A stretch of DNA of 64,000 bases from Paragordius varius (taxonomy: Eukaryota; Nematomorpha), in assembly GCA_964247055.1 (NCBI GenBank), contig OZ176054.1, positions 2,914,001 through 2,978,000 of the forward strand, read 5' to 3'. Within the stretch, counting starts at the first letter, position 1. The number at the start of each line of letters is the position of its first letter. Shown one piece after another: positions 37,901 to 48,503 of the stretch. Below the pieces are notes generated by a model. That model saw nothing but the letters and a program-made list of their open reading frames with translations, was not told the DNA's origin and did not search any database. The translations under genes and the position numbers were made by a program.

Positions 37901-40900
37901 GTGAACATATATCAAAAAATCTTACATGATTTGCAATGGAAAGTTTATACAATGTATCACACCACAAACTGTACATTTCAGCCTCAACCTTTCGACTTAT
38001 CCGTGGATGTGGTTTAGTAGTTAAACTGCTATTTTGGTTCAAATTATTTTTATTATTTTTGATATCATTACTAAAATTCTCAATATTTGTTTCCTGGGGA
38101 AGATTTTGGAAATTGGTTTCATCCGAAATTTTTTCTGATGTTGCTATATTAGGATTATTGTTGTTATCTAAAATGGATTGTCCAATTTCACTTAATGTAT
38201 GATCCGTGTGTGTGCGTTGAAAACTAAAAAATATTAGAATTTCTAGTTTAGTTAAGTAGAAACAAATTGAATTAAGAATTTAATATAAAGAGAAGAATTA
38301 AATACAGTGAAAAAAACATAAAGCAAAAAGTAAGTAAAGCAAATAGAACTAAGTGTTTTGTAAAGCCGTAGTTTATATGCGTATTGTTAAACTTAACCCT
38401 AATTATTATTGTTTAAATTTAAAGTTTATATATAGCCAATATGATTAGGATTTTTGAATACGGATAAAAATTAGGGTTCCTAAACCACAAGATGGTACAT
38501 TAAATTGTAATTATACAGACGAAACGTTAAAATATAAAAACAAATATTTTTTCAAAGATAACAACTATATTTTTTCATAAATTTCCCTATGTAATTTTTT
38601 TTGATTACAATTATCAAATACATAATTAATTGTCTTCCGCTATAAATCTCATTTCATACTTTGCAATATACAACAATGAGTTATATTAATAATCGAGCTT
38701 ATATAAGTACGGCGGTGTTTTTGAAAACTCATATTGTCTTTATATTTTAACTTTTTGTCCGTATAATTTCAATTTTTACTGCACTATGGTTATTTTATAA
38801 GAAAATATTTTTACATGGAGGCCTTAAAACATAAAACTCGGCTTAACATATGGCCTTGTATTTTTAATTTGTTAGACTTATATAGACCTATAATTGCATA
38901 AAATTTAAAATGTTTATCTTAAATACGCAAAAAAAATTTAAAAAAGGGAATATATTAGTTTGTTGAACACAAACAACTTTGTAAATGATATATAAATAGT
39001 GAAAAATTATCATTATATAAAAGATAATCTTAAAAATAAAATGTACCCTGCATTCGAAAAGAAACCCACATTGCATGGTGAGAATTCTACCGAATGTTTT
39101 TCGATTGTGCCATTTATTTTATTATCTGGATTTTTAATTTGGTTATGGTTATTATCTATGTTATTATTATGAGAGGATGTTTGATTAATTATGGACCATT
39201 CAAGTTTATAGGAGGGTATACCGAGTTTTGGCATCCCGTTTGCATTAAAGATATGGATGACTAGATCTAAAATCTGTGATGGTAAAATAGATTTATTTCA
39301 AAAATAGGTGGATATTTGTTTAATGGGACAAAAATATATAACATTTTTTCCATTGAAAACAATAAACCATCATTTTTTCTTTTAAAAAAGTCACAATATT
39401 AAACAAAATGGTTATTTTGTGATTAAAAATAATTAAGAAAATAGATTGCATTATAATGAAAATATGTTACCTTAAACAAATAAAATATTTTTTTATATAA
39501 AATACCGTATGTTCGTAAAATAATTATATTGCAATTTTTTAACCTGACATTACCCAAAATTACAAATGAATACTCAAAAAGAATAAAATTTCATTTAAAA
39601 TTAAAGGTACAATAATGATATAAACTTGGGTATTTATGCGCCAAGGACACATCCCCAGGTAAGTTAAGCTATCCAGTACGGGTAAAAGTTGAGTATTGGG
39701 TGTTCGATTAAGTATTTGGTAATGAAAACTCCAACTTTCGGATAACCTTACAAGGGGACCTGAAAGCAACAAAACAATTTATCATTGTTTAAAAATAACA
39801 TTAGGGTTAAAAATTAAGTTTAAGACAAAATGTAAAACTATACGAATTTTTTTTAAAAAAAACAACTATTACTCATCCATCGCTTTGGGTTGGAAAATAG
39901 GGAACAGAAATATTATTACACTCAATTATACGATTTAAAATTGTAATTATAAAGCTTAGGTAGGAAAAATCATGGTTTAAAAAGTCTGATTGCAATATCG
40001 AATAAAATATTTGTCTTGCAGTATTTCATTCTTTATTATTTTATTTTTTACTGTTTATAACTAGATATGGGTTTTAACTGGGTAAAAATATTAAATCGTC
40101 TGAGTGCTTATGAGTACAGTCATTTAAAATCATAAACACATATATAATTATATATAGACGAAGCAAAAAATAAATTTAATTATTTAAAAGCAATATAAAA
40201 ATTTTATAACATGCAGTTTAGCAATTTTTATCTATGTTCTAGTAAGAAATATATATTTGATACCTCGATATATCTTTTTCAATATATTAAACAATATAAA
40301 AAACGGATCCTAAACTTTGACAAAAATACCTTCTCTTATTTATAAAAATCTTTTCAACAAAAAAAACCAAATATACTTGTATGTAAAAGATATCCCCCCG
40401 AATGAATCGTAGACCAAGGAAGAGGTGGAACTAACATAGGTAAGGCATTAGCTTCAAATTTTATGTGACTCACGTTATAACTCTGAAATTTTCGCACATT
40501 TTTCCCAAGAGCATGGCAAATATCATTTTTTTGATTAATCACGGTTAAACTGTCAGAGTTAGAGCTTGTTGAATTGCCATCAAAATTTTGCAAAGATTCT
40601 TTATTCATAGTATCAGAAAAATAATGATTTTGTTCGGTTAATTCAGGGTCAGTGGTATATAATGTATCATCATCTATGAAACAACCTTCGTGCAATTTAA
40701 TCATGATAGGATGTGGCTATAACGCAATTTAAGATTAAAATAAAATTTTATACTTTTTAAAAAAAGCATAGTTTTTCTTTCCGGGGTTATATTTTATTTA
40801 AAGGCAAAAAAAATATTTTAAATGCGAGAAATCCAAGATATGGCTAAAACATGTAACAAGGCATAATTGAATAGAGGTAATTCTTATTAAATTGTTCCTA

Positions 40901-43900
40901 AAAACTTATTGTTTTTTTAAAGAAAGTATCTTTCGTGTTTTTTATTTAAAATTTTGGAACGTAATATCATGAAAAGGCAGAAGTACAACCATTTTATTAC
41001 CAATAACATTGAACACCGAAACTAAGTTCAAAACCTTTATTTTGTAAAAAAAATTATACCATTTAACCTCGAATTCCCCCTTGAACGATTCGAATTCACT
41101 ATCGAAGAATTCAAACTAAAATTAATTATGTGTTTTTTAGGATTTATAATTGCCTATATTTTTTTATATTTTTAGAAAATGAAATTTTGTTAAATTAAAA
41201 TAGGAATGATAAATTAAGCCATAAAAATATATTTCACAATAGCCCGAATATACAAAATTTATCTTTAGGGTGTTCAAGGGTGAATTTGAATGGTTAAATC
41301 ATAACCAATTTTTAGATATTTTCTACATAAAACATTTATATAAATTGCATACCCTAAATTCTTCTTTTTGGTTAGTTGTAAATTCACGATACACTGAAAA
41401 AAAGGCTGGACATTCATCATCATTCGACCCGATTTGTTCAAGGTTAGCATTTTCTCTAAGAAAAATTAATATTATATTTATATAAAATTTTACACAAAAA
41501 CATGTTAAATAAAATTAATAAATTTGGACATAATTTATAATTATAAAAAGTTATAAAAAAAATATACATGTTATTTAATTCAATATCTTTCGTTGCATTG
41601 TTAGTTTCAGGGGAGAACATGGTTATATCATCATAAACTTTTGCAGAACTAATGTTGTAGACTGTTTTGGGTTTTACTTTAATATTTTCCAATATTAATG
41701 AGTACAGAAAACGACCAAGCTAAAAAATATTAGTATGGTAAATATTAAAAATATTGTTAAACAATTGCGTTAGATGAAATATCTATCAAAATTAATATTT
41801 TTTAAATTTTCAAATTAATAGTATGGAAAAATATTATATACAGTATGCATTTAAATGGTTGTTTATTTCACAATATAGTAATTTGCAACACAGTAGTGTA
41901 TGGAAAAAAGAAAGGAAATAATTGTATGTAGTTTATTATATTACCAAAATATAATCAAAGATTTATTTTAATTAACCTAAAAAGTTAGTGTTTTATAATA
42001 AAATTGTTTATGAATTAACAAAATTATCATTCACGTAAAATATTACCCCAATATGATAGGTTGTAGGCCAAATTTGATTTTCCATTTCCTAGGTTATAAA
42101 AATAAAAATAAGCATATAACTTATAAAAAAACAAATCAAGGTGGAATAATATAAATTTTAAAAATTTGCGATATGCTATTGTTGTGATCTTAATATTAGT
42201 TTTTTTAAAACAAATTTAGGCATGAATAAGTCAAATTTTTTCAGGCAACAATGGTTTAACAAAAAATTTATAAAAAAATTTATAAACATATTCTTTCAGG
42301 GCCCCTGATTTTTTAATAACATTATGCTAACTTTAAAACACAAAACTGCGATAAAATTCAGTAATAAAAATAAATTTTAAACATTTAGTTTTATAACCAA
42401 AGCATAAAATTAATAAATACCAAATGTAAATTCCAACGCATGCTATCTAAGCACGTTTTGTTCCAAAGCGATCTGGGTATATCAGTTTTGAATTCACTTT
42501 CATGATTTAGATTATGATTTTCATTATTGATATTTTTTGCGTAATAATCAAAATTACGATTTTCCATGTAGCCATACATACGTTCATAAAATGCTTTCAA
42601 CTATAATTATATGATAATTTTACATTACATACATATCTTTCGGGGTTTTTACCCTAAAAAATTTGTTATAAAATAGTCTTAATAAAATATGATAAATAGA
42701 ATGACATTGGAATTATATTTTATATAAAAGATCTTAATTTACAGAGATTGTGTTGAATTAACTCACAAATTTATAGAACTTTTAGATATGAAAAAATATT
42801 TTTTGTACTATACGCTGAAAAAGACATAAAAACATGGAAATATTATATTGTTATACTAACCCAATATATTAAATAAAATTAAATCCATTTAAAATATATA
42901 AATGCATATTTTTAGGATATAATTAAATATTTAGATAAAAGAATGATAATATACTTTAGCATCGAATTCCTTTTCTAATTTCTGTAACACAATATATTTA
43001 TGATTGACTCGTAAACCCAAATGACGATATAAAAATAGCGTTGATGGGCTATAATATTGTGCACTGGTTGATAAAAATTCAATCTCCTATACGCGTAAAA
43101 TAATCCGTAAAGTTTATTTATCTTGTGATGTAAAAATAAAAATGTAAAATTTATAAGTTAAATCTGTGAAAAAATTAACTTACATTCAAAAGCATATCAA
43201 TGTAATGGTATGTGGGTACACATTTCAACAGAGGATAGTAACTTAATACGGTGTAGCCTTTTTTAGCGCCTATGTATAAAAAATATTACAAGATACCATT
43301 TACAACTCAAATTCACCATAAAAAATATTACAATGACCCTTAAACAACTCAAATACACCCTAATTGTGTTTTGAAACTAATATACTCATAATTGGTACGA
43401 ATTATTTCTTTATAACATAGTTTATTATTTTTTCAATATTATCTTACACGAAAAAAATTATTTTTTAAAAATATTGAATAAATATAATTTTTAAACGCAT
43501 AATTTTTTTAAGGGGACTTTAATTGGTCGTGGGTGACTTTGAATTGTTCAAGGGTGAATACGAGGGGCAATTGGTATATAAATAAAAAAAACATTGGTAT
43601 AAAAATCAATTTAGTTAAATATAGTAACCCCTATTTTCCCATTCGTGTTTTAGGGCATTAAGCGATTTATCAAATGCTTCAGTTAATATTTTTCTCCATT
43701 TCTGCCGCTCTTGTCGTAATTTTTCATATTTTTCTAACCGCTGTTTGATAAGCAAAAATTGTTTAATGTATATATTCCAAAATATATAATAAATAAAAAA
43801 GTATTTTTAAGATTTTGAAATTAATTTAATGACATATATATTAAATTAAATAGGACATATATCACATTAGATTCTACATAATAATAAGAATAAAATAAAT

Positions 43901-46900
43901 TATTTATAATATATGGCAAAAAATTAGTTCAGATTAACATAAATAAATTTAAAAAAACTAAAAATCCAAAAACATTACCTAAAATATATATAAACTTTAT
44001 ATATATATCATTTAAAATAAATATATCCACCTTTTTAACAGTCTTATCCATTGCATTTGTCATTAATTCTGAATTTGAATTATTATTATTATTATTAGTA
44101 ATATTTTGTAAATCATAACTAGCGGTTAAACTATCATTAGTTTTTGATATTATTGTAGGATTAAATATTGAAGCAATCTTAACAATGCCCCGTTTTTCGA
44201 TTTGGATTTGTTCATTGAAAGCCTTAACCATTGAAGGCAAATCATGAATAATGCCTGTATAAGAAACTTCCGATATTGTGGGTTTTATCTTTTCAAAAAT
44301 ATTATACATTCAAAATGGAAATTATAAATACAATAGATATACAAATTTAAAATCCAATATTTTTTATAGAATATTTTTTAGATTTATTTTTAAATTGTAA
44401 AATAGATGTAAATTGGTATAGCACTGAATTATATTTATATATATATATATATATATCACAAATGTATTTATGATCAAGAAAATATTTTTTTATAAACAAT
44501 TAAGAATTTTGGTTCCACGTTGTATCCTTGAAAAAAAAGGTTTATTTTGTATATATAGAGGGAGGTTAAAAAAATCAGGATATATTTAAATAACCGTCTT
44601 TCGACTAATTTCATGAGTTAACTTTTTATTACTAATTCTGTCTTTCCAAATATATATCCAAACAACCTCTCCCAGCCCCTTATAAAAGCCATCATAAGAA
44701 ATTCCTTGTGTCTTTTTTAAAAGTCCAACTCTCATACTCATATATGTGGTAACCGGAAGTACGAAACAATTGTTTGTAGGATATAAATTTTACACAATTT
44801 AATATTAAAAATTTTTAGTTATTCGTATATTTAGATCAAAAATCACTGTTTATAAAACCTTGTTTTGGTTTGAACTCGTACATTTTTGCTTTTTCTCATA
44901 ACTCTTTATTAGTTTGGCCATCAAAATTATAATTTTATTCTGGGAAAAATCGAAAGAACTAAAGTGTATCGCTCCCTTTAATAAGATTCTGATTGTTCTT
45001 TCTATACAGAACAAGCAATTAAAAAGAACAACGGAATTTAAAAGGGTTCATCAAAGGGTGATCCTTATCCCCTTATCTGTTCAATTTGCGCACAGAAATG
45101 AGAATGAGAAAGTTAGACCAAAAATATTGGTCTAAGAACAGGAGGGGGAATAATCAATAACATTAATGTTTTCAGCCGAAGCCACCTTTATAGCTTATTG
45201 TAAACGAAATAATGGAATTGAATGATGTTTCTGATCTAATGCTTAACCCTAATAAAACCAAAATATTATATACTGGAGAAAAGCCTACAACTATTATAAA
45301 TGGGGTGAAAATAAAAGTTGTTAATGAATTAACATTTTTGGGTGTGCTATAATTTCCGAGGATGGCTCTTCAACTCCTGATATCAGTAAGAGAAAAGTGG
45401 GTATGTCGATGACCAAATTTATAAAGATTTGGAAAAACAAAAGTGTAGGAGTTGAAACTAAAAAAAAGATTACTCTACTGTTTTGTTCTCCCTGTCACCA
45501 CTTATGGTTGTGAGAGCTGGACTCTCAGAAAAAGAGATAAAGAAAGGCTCATCGCTTTCGAAAGGAGCTGCAGGCGTAAGGATAGACTTAAAAAGATAAT
45601 AATAATGGAAAGCTAACTACACATATGATTCATAAAACTATCTGGAGTTGCAAAAAAATATATTTTCACCAATTTAAAGAAAGACATTTGGAAAGGCAGT
45701 ATGGCAAAAAAAACGAAGCCAACCACAGATCAAGACAGGATAAAAAAGCCAACTAAGATTATATTATAAGATTCGAATATAGCGATAAAATATAGAAGGA
45801 AATAAAAGTTAACAGTGCCAACTATATCCAAAAGGTTGATTTCGACTTAAGAATAACCAGTGTGATAACATTTGGGATATTGCTTTGCCCAATTTTATGC
45901 GATTATACAAGCATGAAATTTATTATGATTTTTTACACAAGAAAATATTCATTTTCATGCGGACAAATAATAGAATATTAAAAATAACATATTTTTGTAA
46001 AATTTTTGTGCCGTCCCTTTTTTCTAAATCGTTAGATATAAATAAGGTGGTTATTAAGTCAAAATAACTCAACCTTATATTCATACCAAGTAAGAACCAT
46101 ATAGACTTACGCTCTTATGTTAACTTCAAGAATAGCGGCAGTCTTTTATTTTTTAAGTTAAATGATTATTTAATAACAACATCCACGTATAATATTTAAA
46201 TACCTCTTTTTCAATGGGCAAATTATTTAATAGAACATTATCATAATGTCGAGTAATAGTTGGTTTCATGGGTTCATACGTTGGATATATTCGTTTGATT
46301 GCCTATTATATAAAAATAAAAGATAAATATTTGTATTACGGTATAAATTGGGAATTAACAAGGCATAAGACTACTAAAAGTTAAAATCGAACTTGCTTTT
46401 TTTACAAAAGACAGTCTCTTAAACAGCAAGTATGTCGCTTTTAAGTGAGTCACATTTTTTATCCTTTTATTTGTGGTATTAAATTATTTATTTAACCAAA
46501 GTTTCTAAAATTGAGGATATATATATATATATATACGTTTAGTAAAAAAATGGCAGTCTATTAATTTTTATTCTATTTGCCTCATACAATTTTTACAGGT
46601 AAAAAACAGCATTTAAAAAATCAAAAAAAAAACCTTTAAAATATATTCAGGTTCGTCCTTGATTCCTTTGTAGTTGATAAGTAGGCTAGGTAAATGATTT
46701 TGTCCCTTTAACGCGGTAAAATAGACAAAAACAATTAATTTATATCATATCAATATAAATCATATATGTATGTTAATTTATAAATGTATTACCAATTTTT
46801 CTATTTCACCAACACAAGATTTGATACAATCATCAATAAGCTTGAAATTGTTCTCATTCTATAAAATTTATATATATATTATAGATTTAATATGTTAAAT

Positions 46901-48444
46901 CTTAATTCTTGCATAGTTTGATATAAAAAAAATTTCTGCATCCAAAATTCCAAAATTTTTGATTCAATCATTTATTAATTATAAATTCTTTAGATAGATG
47001 AATGTATCCATATTTTTATCGCTCATGTAATATAACCCATATATTTATGGTTTCTATAGTTTCTAAAATACTTGTGAGTTTCTCCATTTAAAAATAGCAA
47101 AATTTAAAAAGATTTTCATAATACATATATATATACATAAATATACAAAGCGTAAAAGTAAAAATTAATTTGGGGTATCAAAGTTATTCCAGACGACAAA
47201 AAATAATTTAAAAATTACAATAAATAATTATTTAAAATTACTTTATTATCGATCGAATGTTGAGTATTTTGTTGATGAAAAGACATTAGTTCTAATGCCG
47301 ATATATATCTTCCCATGGCCTCTAAGAATGAAGCGTAAGTCACATGATCTGGTTTAAGGTCTAGGAAATACATGAGATGTACCAAAGATTGCATATGACC
47401 AATTTCACCCTAAATGTATGTATAAAACATTTTTCAAGGTAAAAAGGAAATGCCGCCCGGTTTTTTTTGAAAAAAAAAGGAGGTCAACATATAAATAAAA
47501 ACTGTATAAAAATCAAATATTTTGAATATACTCGATATTAAAAACAAAAAACTGCTATAAATTCAATTTGAAAAATTGGTATTTATCCTAAACTTTAGCT
47601 CTCTTTCAGATTCTTAGATACAAATTATAATGCAAAAAATAGTTTTGTTTATCTATAATTTTATATAGGTATAAATTTGTTAAACAAAAATATTGAAAAA
47701 ATAAAAAAAGTTTAGGTTATTCATAAAAAAAACTTAGGCATAAAAAAAGACACTATCTTAAATTCATAAACTAACACAAATAATCTACCAATTTTGCCCA
47801 AGTTTGTAGTAGTTTATTGAAAGGTTTTATCGATGTGATTGAAGTGCTAAATTTTGGCATTTTCTTTATAATGTCATCTATATCTTTTTCAATTAGTGGT
47901 TCCGAATTTTCTATAACAAATAAATGTAAATATATTTTTGGGGGAATTACAATAAAAAATCAAAAGAGATAATATACCATTATTTACCAATCAAATTCAC
48001 CCTTGCATAATTCAAATTACCCTCGAATGATTCAAATTCACCCTTGCCAATTCAAATTCACCCTAAAAATAAATTATGTGTTTTCGGGCGACTCATCATT
48101 ATTAAGAAATATATTCTTATGGGGTTTATTATTTTTTCAGTATTATATTAACTTTGAACGAAATTTCATTTTTTTAAACATATTAAAATTTTTTGGTAAT
48201 TTTTAATCTTAAAAATAAATAATGTATTTAAGGGTGAATCAGAATTGTTCGAGAGTAAATTTGAAAGGGGTATATTTAAATTGTTCGAGGGTAAATTTAA
48301 ACTGTAAATGGTATAAAACAAAAATAAAAGATAAACTTTATATTTTTGAAGTTTTTTTTCTATAACTATATGTTTAGAGATATAAAATGGGGAAGTTATT
48401 GAAATTACAGTAAAATTGATAAGATAAAGACAAAACATAAATAA

Positions 48445-48503
<59 letters not shown>

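Noticed and set aside
47960-48120. Short regularly spaced repeats as a possible CRISPR array
   Set aside because: Units are contiguous, diverged and mirrored at the other end of a MITE in animal DNA.
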